Shown here: positions 52,592 to 61,214 of the stretch, in pieces
Position numbering within the stretch: the stretch's first letter is position 1
How the letters are laid out: every line of letters starts with the position of its first letter
Source of the DNA: Hymenobacter piscis
Lineage (GTDB): Bacteria; Bacteroidota; Bacteroidia; Cytophagales; Hymenobacteraceae
NCBI RefSeq assembly: GCF_018760735.1
Contig: NZ_JAHHZN010000019.1
Location: 20,610-84,609, forward strand
Direction: 5' to 3'
Length of the DNA: 64,000 bases
Made by a program: the position numbers and the translations under genes
Notes under the pieces: model-generated
Seen by the model: only the letters and a program-made list of their open reading frames with translations
Told to the model about the DNA's origin: nothing
Databases searched by the model: none

Positions 52592-52648
52592 AAGTTCGTG
52601 CGAAATTCCAACCCGGAAAATGCACCATCTCTCTCCGGGACTATACAG
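51642..52648 (-). mobile_element. IS481-family insertion sequence, about 1007 bp
   Basis: Ends CTGTATAGTCCC (51642-51653) and GGGACTATACAG (52637-52648) are perfect inverted repeats beginning TGT at the second base, as in IS481. Both are flanked by CTAG (51638-51641, 52649-52652), either a 4-bp target duplication or four more bases of a 16-bp inverted repeat. The element sits at the broken 3' end of a Tn3-family transposase gene. Confidence 0.9.
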
Positions 52649-53512
52649 CTAGATGACGAAGCAGAGCACCATCAAGTACTTCTTGTCGGCTTGTTGCCGC
52701 ACCTGAAAGACCTGGGCCCGCTCGACGTAGCGGGCGTAGTAGCGCACCACTTCTTCCGATAAATCCAGGGCCTGCACCACGGGGTACACCTGGGTGAAGA
52801 GGGGCTGTAGCACGGCGTAGTCCTGCACGTTGGCGCGGATGGCCGTTGGGCGCATCAATTCCAGGCTGCGCTTGAGGGTGGTAAGCCGGTAGGGCCGGTG
52901 GGGATGGGCGGGCTGCTCCGCGTCGGTGGTAAACAAGGCGTCTAGCTTCTGGCACACGGCAGGCGTGAGCAACGCAGCCAACTGCGTCGTCAGCTGCTGC
53001 TCGACCGTGCGGAAGGCTTCCGTGACGATACCAGCCAGGGCCGCGTAGGTCGGCAGCTCCCAACGGCGGGCCCGGAGGGTGTCGACCGCCGTGCGGAACA
53101 CGGCCACGGGGTTCATCTGCAGGCGGGCAAAATGGGTCACCTGAGCACGCACCGCGGCTTCGACCTGCTCGAAGGGAGCCACGCCGAACTGTTGCAGAAT
53201 CAGCCGGCGGTGGTGAAAGCGGGTAGCCTTGTCGTAGCGCGCCCACTCAACCGGCCGCAAGCGGTAGCGCTGCTGCACGTACGCGCCGTCGGCGGCCCGA
53301 AACCGCTCGGTGGAGAAGAAGCGGCCGGTAGCCTGAAAATAGCTGACCTGCAGCACAAAACCGCCCCGGCTGTGGGGCGTCACCAGGCTGCCGAGCACCT
53401 AGGTAGCCCAGTAGGGCAAGCTGCAATAGAGCTTGCGCTGGGCCGCGGTCCACTTGGGCGGGTAGTCGAACGCCCGCTGCTGGGCCGCGTCGAGAAGCGG
53501 GAAGTAGCGCAC
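52649..53512 (-). pseudogene. Tn3-family transposase, N-terminal part (DUF4158), interrupted
   Basis: From GTG 53512 the minus strand reads VRYFPLLDAAQQRAFDYPPK, then LYCSLPYWAT, then TAG at 53399-53401, and resumes VLGSLVTPHSRGGFVLQVSY, FQATGRFFSTERFRA. This is the DUF4158 domain that opens Tn3-type transposases (~1000 residues). About 285 codons remain; the frame ends at the IS481 boundary (VLCFVI-stop) and no continuation appears beyond the IS. It lies 4 bp past the resolvase stop, the normal order in this transposon group. Confidence 0.88.
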
Positions 53513-53516
53513 GGAC

Positions 53517-54071
53517 TTACGGGGCCAGCTGGCGCCGGTAGCGCTTGACGCTCGACTCGCTGACGCCCGTGGCGGCCACGGTCTGGTGCACCGACATGCC
53601 GGCCGCCAAGCAGGCCTGCACCTTGGCCAGCTTGGTGGCGTCCACTCCCGGGCGGCGGCCCAGGTGCTTGCCCTGCGCTTTGGCCAGGGCGATGCCCGCC
53701 GTGGCCCGCTCGCGGATACTCTCGCGGTCGTACTCGGCCAGGGCGGCGAAGATGCCCAGCACCAGCCGGCCGGCGGGAGTGGCCGTATTGATGCCCAGGT
53801 CCAGGGCGACGAAGCGCACCTGGCGCTCGTGCAGCTCGGCTACCAGCTGCATGATGTGGGCACTGTTGCGGCCCAACCGGTTCAGGCGCGCCACGGTCAC
53901 CGTATCACCGGCACGCAAGGTGGCCAGTAGCTCGGTGAGCATCGGCCGCTGCGTGGTGGCGCCGCTAACTTTTTCCTGAAATAGACGGTCGACGCCGGCG
54001 GCCGTGAGCTGGTCGAGTTGGGTGTCGAGGTGTTGGTCTTTGGCCGAGACGCGGGCATAGCCGAAATGCAT
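53517..54071 (-). CDS. Tn3-type serine resolvase
   Basis: 184 residues from ATG 54071 (MHFGYARVSAKDQHLDTQLD); the upstream open codons are not typical. Catalytic Ser is in YARVS, with the conserved QRPMLTELLATLRAGDTVTV, ARLNRLGRNSAHIM and FAALAEYDRESIRERATAG. The C-terminal HTH reads GMSVHQTVAATGVSESSVKR. It resolves cointegrates of the transposon whose transposase gene follows. The region 54072-54209 upstream would hold the res site but no clear repeats were found. Confidence 0.93.
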   Translation of the reverse strand: MHFGYARVSAKDQHLDTQLDQLTAAGVDRLFQEKVSGATTQRPMLTELLATLRAGDTVTVARLNRLGRNSAHIMQLVAELHERQVRFVALDLGINTATPAGRLVLGIFAALAEYDRESIRERATAGIALAKAQGKHLGRRPGVDATKLAKVQACLAAGMSVHQTVAATGVSESSVKRYRRQLAP

Positions 54072-54209
54072 GGTAAACGGGTCAACAAGGTAGGGCCACG
54101 AAGGCAAGGAGGTGAACCCACTTTCTGGCCCCACTTCCGCTTACCCAACTGCTACTGGTTGGTGGGGGCCGGGAAGGTGTACCTTTCTGAACGGTACTGC
54201 TTTTCCTGC

Positions 54210-54710
54210 TCAGTTACGTGATGCGGCCTGCTCAGGCAACAAAGCCTTTGATGGCATAGTAGCCCGCGTGGGTGGTTGATACCACCGCAATAGGGGCAGA
54301 AGCACGACCACCGGCAACGGCGACACGATGCCATCAATGCCCCGACGCGCCAGCTGGTAGGCCCACTCCTGCTGGCCCAGCTTGCCTACCGCAATCAGCA
54401 GCGCACATCCGGCAAAGCCCATTCCATACGCGCCCAGGGCCAGGGCCAGGTGCCGCCCACGGCCCAGCAGCAACTTGAGCAGCCCCAGGCACAGGCTGCA
54501 GTAGAGCAGGCCGTAGGTGAGCATGGCCGGCAGGCTGCGGCGCGTGAGTTCGGGGCTGGTGCCCTGGTGCAGCAGGGTCAGCAGCCGGTCGGGCAGTACG
54601 GCCTGCCACAGCCGCGTGAGAACAGAAAATACGGGCTCGGCATTCAGCCCCAGCCCGAACAGCACCCCAATGAGCGCGGCCCCGGTGGCGTAACGAAGCA
54701 GCCGGTTCAT
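54210..54710 (-). CDS. Exosortase-associated membrane protein
   Basis: 166 residues with four hydrophobic helices (YATGAALIGVLFGLGL, LTYGLLYCSLCLGLLKLL, LALGAYGMGFAGCALLIAVG, SPLPVVVLLPLL) and conserved Asn/Glu near the first helix (GLNAEPVFSVLTRLWQAVLP). The start ATG 54710 overlaps the exosortase stop as ATGA. This arrangement is the partner gene found beside XrtX-type exosortases in Hymenobacter relatives. Its role is unknown; it probably complexes with the exosortase. Confidence 0.75.
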   Translation of the reverse strand: MNRLLRYATGAALIGVLFGLGLNAEPVFSVLTRLWQAVLPDRLLTLLHQGTSPELTRRSLPAMLTYGLLYCSLCLGLLKLLLGRGRHLALALGAYGMGFAGCALLIAVGKLGQQEWAYQLARRGIDGIVSPLPVVVLLPLLRWYQPPTRATMPSKALLPEQAASRN

Positions 54711-55288
54711 CGGGCGGCAGCCGCTGTAGTGGACGAAAACTCCACCGCCGCAGCGCGGGGCAGCTGACGCACCCACCACGCCCAGAGCAGTAGAATGGCC
54801 CCGTACACCACGAAGGTGAAGGTGTAGTGGTGGTTGAACTCCACGCTCTGCCGGTAGTAGTGATGGTTGAGGGCCAGCGCCGCCACGCGCAGCACGTTCA
54901 GCAGATAAATCACCCCGATGCCGGCCGGAATAAAGGCCAGTTTGCGCCGCCAGCCGCCCCCAGGCAGGGCCAGCACGAAGCCGGCAAACAGGGCGTAGAG
55001 CACCAGCCCATTGCAGGGGTCTCCCACCCACACGCCGGGCAAGCCGTCCATGCGCAGCAGCCGGGGCTGGGCCGCGTCGGGCCAGGTGGCAAAGCCCAGC
55101 AGGCGCAGCAGGCCGCTGCCGGCGGCGGCCAGGTTGCGGGAGAGGGCCTCGTCGAGGTGGCCGGCCGGGGCCAGGGTGCGCTCGTAGCCGAAAAACCAGA
55201 GCAGGTACAGCCCCCCGGCCACCAGCAGAAACCGGCCCAACGGGCGCCGATCCGGGGCGGTGGCAGAAATAGTAGAAGTCGCAAGCAT
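54707..55288 (-). CDS. xrtX: Exosortase family protein (XrtX-like)
   Basis: 193 residues from ATG 55288 (MLATSTISATAPDRRPLGRF). A multi-pass membrane cysteine protease/transpeptidase of the exosortase fold. The catalytic triad is visible: Cys in VGDPCNGLVLYALFAGFVLA, Arg in IGVIYLLNVLRVAALALNHH, and His in VEFNHHYTFTFVVYGAILLL. It should cleave a C-terminal sorting signal and may transfer the protein to a surface carrier. A small protein with such a signal is encoded 126 bp upstream on the same strand. Confidence 0.88.
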   Translation of the reverse strand: MLATSTISATAPDRRPLGRFLLVAGGLYLLWFFGYERTLAPAGHLDEALSRNLAAAGSGLLRLLGFATWPDAAQPRLLRMDGLPGVWVGDPCNGLVLYALFAGFVLALPGGGWRRKLAFIPAGIGVIYLLNVLRVAALALNHHYYRQSVEFNHHYTFTFVVYGAILLLWAWWVRQLPRAAAVEFSSTTAAAAR

Positions 55289-55414
55289 AGGAAAGCAGGA
55301 AGAAAAAAGAAAAAACACCGGTAGCAGTCTGCCAAACGCAACTGCCGCCCCGGCTCCCGGCAGGCGGGAGTGGCGGGACGGCAGCGTGGAAGCGCAATGC
55401 GGTAGGCGGCGGCG

Positions 55415-55624
55415 TTAGCGGCGGCGGCGCTGGCGCAGGTGCTTGAGGCCGTAGGCCACGGCGCCGGCGGCCAGCAGCGAGGCCCCACCGTCAATGGGCA
55501 CGGCCGTGGGGTCGGGCGGGGTGGGGCCGCCGGGCACCGGGCCGCCCGAGCCGGGGCCCTGAGCGCGGGCCGTACCGGCGGCCAGCACTAATAGGAAAGT
55601 CAGAGAGAAGAGAGAGAATTTCAT
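55415..55624 (-). CDS. PID-CTERM sorting-domain protein, likely exosortase substrate
   Basis: 69 residues from ATG 55624 (MKFSLFSLTFLLVLAAGTAR); an upstream open extension lacks a leader and is not used. After the signal peptide a 25-residue Gly/Pro linker (GPGSGGPVPGGPTPPDP) precedes the tripartite tail: P-I-D motif (AVPIDGGASLLAAG), hydrophobic helix and Arg cluster (KHLRQRRRR). This is the PID-CTERM signal recognised by Bacteroidota exosortases. Almost nothing remains between leader and tail, so the mature product would be a tiny Gly/Pro-rich peptide. Confidence 0.85.
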   Translation of the reverse strand: MKFSLFSLTFLLVLAAGTARAQGPGSGGPVPGGPTPPDPTAVPIDGGASLLAAGAVAYGLKHLRQRRRR

Positions 55625-55752
55625 AGAAAGACAAGAGTCAGTAGGTAGAGAAAAAACCAGCCGGCCGGGCAGCCCCCTCAACCGGCGGCCCCGCCCCGGA
55701 GGGAGGGAGCCGCCGGCGGGTGGGCCGGCTCAGGCGACCCCAGACCGGGCGC

Positions 55753-58700
55753 TTACTGGCGCACGAGGCGCTTGGTGAGCGTGAGGCCCTGCTGGGTGGT
55801 CAGGCGCAGCGTGTACACGCCCACGGGCAGAGTGCGCAGGTCGAGCGTCTGCTCGCCGGCACTCAGGCGCGTGGTCTGCACAGTCTGGCCGACGCTGTTG
55901 AGCACCTGCACTTGCAGGCCACCCCAGGCGGCGGGGCGCACGAGCTGCACTTGGCCGTCCGTCGGGTTGGGGTACACACTCAGCTGCTGGGCCAGCTGGC
56001 TGCTGGTGCTCAGGGCGCGGCCGGCTACTTCCAGCTGCAGGCGGCCGGCGGTGGTCCCGGCCGGCAGCGTGAGGCTGTAGCGGGTGCCGGCTTGCAGCGG
56101 CGTGCGCGTGCCGGCGGTCAAATCCACCAGCACCACGTCGGTGCCGGCGGGCAGGTTCAGTAGGTCCGTGGCCGTGAGCGAGTAAGTGCCGGCCCGCGGG
56201 GCCTGCACGGTCAGCGGCACGGGCTGGCCCAGCGGGAAGGCCGGGCGGCCGTCGATGGCCAGCGCCTCGCCCGAGGCAGCCAGCGTGGCCAGGCTCAGGC
56301 CCGAGGGGTTCCAGAGCTTGGCGGCATCAAACTCCTGGTCGAAGCCGGTGGTGGCCCCGGCCTGGGCGTAGACAGTCAGCGCGTCCGTGAGGCCCTGGCC
56401 GGCTAGCGTGAGCTGCAGCTGGGGGCGGCTGTCGGCCGCGCCCCGGCGCACGGGCGCCTGCTGGGCGTAGGTGGTCACGCGGTTGGCGTTGGTGAGCGAG
56501 AGGCTGCCGTTGGTCTGGCCCTCACTCACGCGCACGAAGAAGGCCTGGCTGCTGCCCAGCAGCGGGTTGCCGATACCGTTGACGTAGCTGCGGTAGCTGC
56601 CGCCGTACTGGCTGGTGCTCTCATACGTGTAGAACGCGGCATCCATTCTCGTGCGCTGGCCGGCCGGGATGGTGCTCAAATCCAGCGGCGCGGGGTACGG
56701 GTTGCCAATCAGGTTCCAGCCCGCGTCGGCGGCCGTGGCCCCGTTGGCGCGGCTGAGCGGGATGGTGCCGCTGCTATTGCCCACCTGCCCGGTGAAGCTC
56801 AGGGTGCTGGCCCCGGGCAGCTGCACGGTGAAGCCCTGGAACGCCAGCTGGGCCGGGTCGGTCAGGGCCGCGGGCGACTGCCAGCCCTTATCGAAGGCCG
56901 ACAGCGAGGTGGCCGGCGAGGTGGCCAGGCGGGCCTGGTTGTAGGTGAACACCGTGGGGAAGGGCGTAACCGAACCCGGCGTGGCCGACGCGTTGTAGGC
57001 GCTGTTGACCACCGGCGTGGTGCCGCCCGAGCCGAAGCTGGCCACCGTGGCCCCAATGACCGGGGCGGCCAGGTGGCGGTACCCCAGGCCGGGATTCAGG
57101 CTGCCATCGATGTAGCGCTGCACGGTCACGCTGCCCTGCACGGCGCCCGCGCCCAGGTTGGCAATCAGGGCCGTGCCGCTGGCGTCGGAGAGCAGGGTCA
57201 GGGCCCGGCCGTTGGTGGCCAGGCTGCCGGCGTTGAGCGTGAGCACCTGACGGATGCTGAGCGCCTGCGACAGCGTCAGCGTAGCGGGGTTAACCGAGGT
57301 CAGGTTCAGCACCTGGGCGGGCAGGCCGGTGCCGGTCGCCTGCGCCGCCGTGCCGTTATAAACGTAGCTGGCCTCGGGCGAGAACGAGCGGGTGCCCGTC
57401 AGCTGCACCGCGCCGGTGCTGCCCGTGACCGTGATGCCGGCCGCATCGCAGATGCTGAGCGTGGCGCCAGCCGCCAGCGTGAAGCTGCCGGGGCCGGTCA
57501 GGGCCTGGCAGGCGGTGTTCAGGCTGCCCTGCACCAGGAAGGCGCCGTTCACCGTCACGGGCCCGTCGAGACGGGCGACGCCCGTGCCCGTCACGGTCAC
57601 GTTGGTGTAGGTGCCGGCAAGAATGGCCACCGGGGCGCCAATGGTGCCGGTGCTGATGGTCAGGCTCTGGGCCGCCGGGGCCGGCTGGCCCACCGTGGCC
57701 GAGCCGCTGGTCTGGCAGCCGTTGGCGTCGGTCACCACCACCGAGTAGGTGCCGGCCGTCAGGCCGGTGATGCTGGCCGTCTGGGCGCCGTTGCTCCACT
57801 GGTAGGTGTAGCCGGGCGTACCGCCGGCCGGGGTGGCCATGGCCGTGCCGTCAGCGGCCCCGTTGCTGGTAGCGTCGGTTTTGCTCACGCTCACGCTCAG
57901 GGCCGTGGCCGGCTGGCTGATGGTGGCCGACTGCGTACGGGTGCAGCCGTTGGCGTCGGTGATGGTCACCGAGTAGGTGCCGGCCGCCAGGCCCGTGCGG
58001 TCCTCGGTGCTGATGCCGCCGCCCCAGTTGAAGGTGTAGGGGGCAGTGCCGCCAGCGGGCGTCAGGTTGATGGCGCCGGTGCTGCCGCCGAAGCAGCTTA
58101 CGTTGGTCACGGCCACGGAACTGGTCAGGGCCGAGGGCTCGGTGATGGTGGCCGAGGCCGTGGCCGTGCGGCTGGCCGCGTCGGTCACCATCACGTTATA
58201 GGTGCCGGCCGTCAGGCCGGTGATGGTGGCCGTGGTAGCGCTGTTGCTCCAGAGGTAGGTGTAAGGGGCGGTGCCGCCGGTGGCCGTCACGGTGGCCGCG
58301 CCGGTAGTGCCACCGAAGCACAGCACGTTGGTCTGGGCGCTGATGCTGACCGTGAGCGGTGCCGTGGTGGTAAAGGTCTGGCTGGTGCCGTAGCTGGTGC
58401 CGGCCGAGTTGGTAGCGTAGGCCCGCGTGGTGTACTGCGTGCCGGCCGTCAGACCTGTGATGGCCAGCGCGAAGCTGCCCGTGCCGCTGCCGATGACAAC
58501 TTTGGTGTCGCTGGTTGTGGGCGTGCCGGTGCCGGCCACGTACACCACGCCGCGCTCCGTTACGGTTGCGCCGCCATCGGCCGTCACGTTGCCGCCGAGC
58601 GTGGCGCCGGTGGTGGTAATGGCGGTTGGGGCCGTGGTGGTCACGGTGGCCGTGGTGGCAGCATTGGCCGCAATGTTCACCGTCCAACCCCGGTAGTCCT

Positions 58701-59286
58701 CTGCAGCCGTGGGGGCGCTTTGGCTGCCGAAGCCGGTTCCAAATGCCTGTCCGCCCGCGTAGGGATTACCGCCATATAGGTCCAGCAGAAGCACCGTAAG
58801 GTCAGCCTGTCCGTTATCCGTACGGGCCGCCTCCAGTTCCCACCGATACTGTGTTCCGGTACTCAGCTGCACATTGGCGCTGCTCAGGTCGAAGGTGGTG
58901 GTGAGGCCGGCGGCAATCTGGTCGGTGGGGGCGGAGGTAGCCAGCGTAGTGGTGCCCGCTGCGTCCTTAAGTCTGGCCCGGACGAAGTAAATGCCGTTAC
59001 CACGGAAGTCGTCGGCCTGGCTGGGCCAGGTAAACACCATCGTCGTGAGCCGCCCGCTGCAGGGGGCCGTGAACGACTGCTGGTGGGTGATGTACAAGGA
59101 TGAGCGGGTGCGCGTGCCGCCCGTGGTATAAGCAGGGGCGCAGGGAGCCGTCTGGGCCTGGGCCAGAACCGGAAGCACGGCCGTTGCCAGCAGGGCTATC
59201 CAGCGCCCCAGCATGCCCGGCCTGGAGCCGGGGCGCGCTGTCCTACCGGAGCGGAGGGACGGGGTTGCGTGGTAAAAGTTTAACAT
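55753..59286 (-). CDS. Large T9SS-secreted surface protein with SprB-type repeats
   Basis: 1177 residues. Start 59286, although ATG 59214 (MLGRWIALLATAVLPVLAQA) gives a cleaner signal peptide. The N-terminal ~170 residues are an unknown Cys-containing domain (CAPAYTTGGTRTRSSLYITH). A fibronectin-type unit follows (TGATLGGNVTADGGATVTER), then three SprB-like repeats of about 80 residues (VLCFGGTTGAATVTATGGTA, VSCFGGSTGAINLTPAGGTA, and a variant with TPAGGTPGYTYQWSNG). After that come a long beta-rich region and a T9SS type A tail (LSVYPNPTDGQVQLVRPAAW). It is exported by the Por secretion system, perhaps as an adhesin or gliding-type filament. Confidence 0.85.
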   Translation of the reverse strand: MLNFYHATPSLRSGRTARPGSRPGMLGRWIALLATAVLPVLAQAQTAPCAPAYTTGGTRTRSSLYITHQQSFTAPCSGRLTTMVFTWPSQADDFRGNGIYFVRARLKDAAGTTTLATSAPTDQIAAGLTTTFDLSSANVQLSTGTQYRWELEAARTDNGQADLTVLLLDLYGGNPYAGGQAFGTGFGSQSAPTAAEDYRGWTVNIAANAATTATVTTTAPTAITTTGATLGGNVTADGGATVTERGVVYVAGTGTPTTSDTKVVIGSGTGSFALAITGLTAGTQYTTRAYATNSAGTSYGTSQTFTTTAPLTVSISAQTNVLCFGGTTGAATVTATGGTAPYTYLWSNSATTATITGLTAGTYNVMVTDAASRTATASATITEPSALTSSVAVTNVSCFGGSTGAINLTPAGGTAPYTFNWGGGISTEDRTGLAAGTYSVTITDANGCTRTQSATISQPATALSVSVSKTDATSNGAADGTAMATPAGGTPGYTYQWSNGAQTASITGLTAGTYSVVVTDANGCQTSGSATVGQPAPAAQSLTISTGTIGAPVAILAGTYTNVTVTGTGVARLDGPVTVNGAFLVQGSLNTACQALTGPGSFTLAAGATLSICDAAGITVTGSTGAVQLTGTRSFSPEASYVYNGTAAQATGTGLPAQVLNLTSVNPATLTLSQALSIRQVLTLNAGSLATNGRALTLLSDASGTALIANLGAGAVQGSVTVQRYIDGSLNPGLGYRHLAAPVIGATVASFGSGGTTPVVNSAYNASATPGSVTPFPTVFTYNQARLATSPATSLSAFDKGWQSPAALTDPAQLAFQGFTVQLPGASTLSFTGQVGNSSGTIPLSRANGATAADAGWNLIGNPYPAPLDLSTIPAGQRTRMDAAFYTYESTSQYGGSYRSYVNGIGNPLLGSSQAFFVRVSEGQTNGSLSLTNANRVTTYAQQAPVRRGAADSRPQLQLTLAGQGLTDALTVYAQAGATTGFDQEFDAAKLWNPSGLSLATLAASGEALAIDGRPAFPLGQPVPLTVQAPRAGTYSLTATDLLNLPAGTDVVLVDLTAGTRTPLQAGTRYSLTLPAGTTAGRLQLEVAGRALSTSSQLAQQLSVYPNPTDGQVQLVRPAAWGGLQVQVLNSVGQTVQTTRLSAGEQTLDLRTLPVGVYTLRLTTQQGLTLTKRLVRQ

Positions 59287-59337
59287 ACGTAAAAAGGGAA
59301 GTAGGTGACTTCTTGAATTATTCCGTACGCCGCTTGC

Positions 59338-60291
59338 TTAGCGGCCGTGGAGCAGGAAAGACTTGATGGCCTCGTCGTCGGCCGTTACGATACCGTGGTG
59401 ATGATTGCGCTGGAAGTAGCGGCGCAGGTCGGTGTAGGCGTAGTGGCCCACTACCTCCGGGGAAGGGTAGCCGTCCTGCGTATTCTCCCGGAGCATGGGC
59501 AGGGTGGCGGTGGCCAGCACGAAGTCCAGCTGGTGCGTGGCAAAGATGTCTTTGCCGTCCGGCGGGTCACTCAGCAGCGGCTGAATGGCCAGGGTGCCGT
59601 CGGGCCGCAGGCAGGACCGTTCCTGGCCCATGCGGAACCGCTCGTAGAACCCGGCCTTGCGCAGACTGGGTTTCCAGACTGCCGTTAGCTGGTCGCGCAG
59701 TGCCGGTTCCAGCGCGGGGCTGAGTAGCACCGTCACGGCTCCCCATGCTTTGTTGAAATACTCTTTATCGGAGGTAAACAGCCCTTCGGCCCGGGCCAGC
59801 GCCTTGATTTCGCGGTGCAACTCCTTGGCCGAGGCCGTGGTGGCCTGCTGGAGCCCGTACACCACGGCCTTGCCCAACCGGGCGGACGTCGCGGCCGGGT
59901 TGGCCGGGTTGTAGTCGTAGTCGGTGGAAAGCACCATCGTGTAGCAGCCGCTTTGCAGCAGCGTGCCATCCGGGCGCAGGGGCTTCACAGAGCCTTGCTG
60001 GAGCGTTATCTCGTGCCTGAAGGGCAGCTGGTACGAGGGCATGGGCGCATCCTGGCTCTGCATCACGACTTGCTGCACCCTGGCCGCTATCCGCACCGGA
60101 ATTTTGCTAAGGGCCGAGTAGCGGCCGTAGCGGATGGGGACCCGCACGGGTATCCGGAAATTCAGGTTCAGGTGCTGCTCGCGCCATGCCTGGCGCACCG
60201 GCTCCCAGGGCCGGTCGGTGGCCTCATCCTGCCACAGCAGAGAGCCCTGAATCAATACCCCGCCGCGCAGGGGTCGGTCGAACTTTGCCAT
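59338..60291 (-). CDS. Unknown 317-residue protein, partner of the collar gene
   Basis: Not recognised. It has no signal peptide or membrane segment; mixed alpha/beta. Recurrent features: an N-terminal start MAKFDRPLRGGVLIQGSLLW; LRPDGTLLQSGCYTMVLSTD and LRPDGTLAIQPLLSDPPDGK, a repeated LRPDGTL; and an Arg-rich middle. The C-terminus reads YFQRNHHHGIVTADDEAIKS, with a His cluster that could bind metal. It lies 6 bp behind the collar-domain gene on the same strand, so the two are very likely co-transcribed. Confidence 0.7.
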   Translation of the reverse strand: MAKFDRPLRGGVLIQGSLLWQDEATDRPWEPVRQAWREQHLNLNFRIPVRVPIRYGRYSALSKIPVRIAARVQQVVMQSQDAPMPSYQLPFRHEITLQQGSVKPLRPDGTLLQSGCYTMVLSTDYDYNPANPAATSARLGKAVVYGLQQATTASAKELHREIKALARAEGLFTSDKEYFNKAWGAVTVLLSPALEPALRDQLTAVWKPSLRKAGFYERFRMGQERSCLRPDGTLAIQPLLSDPPDGKDIFATHQLDFVLATATLPMLRENTQDGYPSPEVVGHYAYTDLRRYFQRNHHHGIVTADDEAIKSFLLHGR

Positions 60292-60297
60292 ACCGTG

Positions 60298-60993
60298 TTA
60301 CGCAACTTTCATGATGTAACACAACGCCACGTAGGGGGGCAGTAAGGCGAGGGGCTTGTTCTCCCCTACCAACTCCTCTTTCACGCCCAGCCCTTGCATG
60401 TGCTTGTGTACCTCTTTCGTGGCTTTCACCAGCTGTCCCAACTGCTTCCGGTCATCGTTCTGGCGATTTTCCAGCGTGGTCACCAGGGCAGGCAGAAAAT
60501 CCCCGAGAGCCTTGGGTTCGGCATTGTTGCCGGGCTGCGCCCCCCGGTCATAAACGGTCATGCCATCGGATTGCCCTTTGGCCGACGCCGTGTAGGTAGT
60601 CGGGGCCATCAGCTTATACTGGTCCCACTCCGCGCGTTTTGTCGTCGTTGATTCGGGCACTTTCTCGGACACCTCTGGCAAGGGCGAAGCAGGTGACGGG
60701 GCGCTGGAGGTGAGTTGCACGCTGTGGTGGTGGCGCGGCAGGTGCTCTATTTCCAGCCGATAGGCCGGGGCTCCCCCACTTTGGCCTAGGGCCTCTGGTC
60801 GGCAGCCCTGCACGAACCGGTCTATCAGGTTGGGCGTACGGTACGTTGTCCCCAGATACGAATACGCGCTGCCGTCGCACAATGCCCAGCCGGTGGGTAG
60901 GGGCGCATCCTTCGTGGGGGGGTGCCAGAGGATGACGCTGCCGACCGGCAGCACATCCACGTAGACCTGCATGTGTGTGATGGGGTTGTCCAT
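60298..60993 (-). CDS. Phage tail-collar-domain protein
   Basis: 231 residues. The N-terminus has the collar (Pfam07484-type) repeat LPVGSVILWHPPTKDAPLPT followed by GWALCDGSAYSYLGTTYRTP, then NLIDRFVQGCRPEALGQSGG. The middle has a Ser/Pro/Thr stretch and coiled residues, and the end PPYVALCYIMKVA is the collar-type C-terminal strand. No signal peptide. Such proteins are tail-fibre or adhesin-like in phage, and some are chromosomal (Mdp-type). No other phage structural gene is near. Partner of the 317-residue gene. Confidence 0.83.
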   Translation of the reverse strand: MDNPITHMQVYVDVLPVGSVILWHPPTKDAPLPTGWALCDGSAYSYLGTTYRTPNLIDRFVQGCRPEALGQSGGAPAYRLEIEHLPRHHHSVQLTSSAPSPASPLPEVSEKVPESTTTKRAEWDQYKLMAPTTYTASAKGQSDGMTVYDRGAQPGNNAEPKALGDFLPALVTTLENRQNDDRKQLGQLVKATKEVHKHMQGLGVKEELVGENKPLALLPPYVALCYIMKVA

Positions 60994-61080
60994 ACGAAAT
61001 CAGGAATAAGTAAAAAATGGAAATCCGGGCGTGTAACCGGGTTACAAAGCAGCCCCTGAGTTCAGTCGTTTGCAAAAAAA

Positions 61081-61177
61081 TGAGGTCGAAGCCGGGTATT
61101 TTGAGGTCGAAGCCCTTTGGCCGGCTTTTCAGGAGTAACTTTTGAGGCTGAAGCCTGCTTTTTTGAGGTTGAAGACC
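61081..61177. repeat. Four ~14-bp direct repeats ahead of the kinase gene
   Basis: Versions of TTGAGGTCGAAGCC occur near 61081, 61102, 61142 and 61163 (exact for the first two; GGCTGAAGCC and GGTTGAAGACC variants after). Spacing is 21 bp within each pair, two helical turns, and 41 bp between pairs. They lie between the collar gene and the kinase gene (61215) in an otherwise gene-free 220 bp. Confidence 0.85.
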
Positions 61178-61214
61178 GCGACGACCGGAAAGGGCGAGCC
61201 GTACTTTTGCTCCC

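Noticed and set aside
57073..58779. A 568-codon plus-strand frame of Gly/Arg/His repeats
   Set aside because: It is the complement of the SprB repeats of the T9SS protein; the periodicity comes from those repeats.
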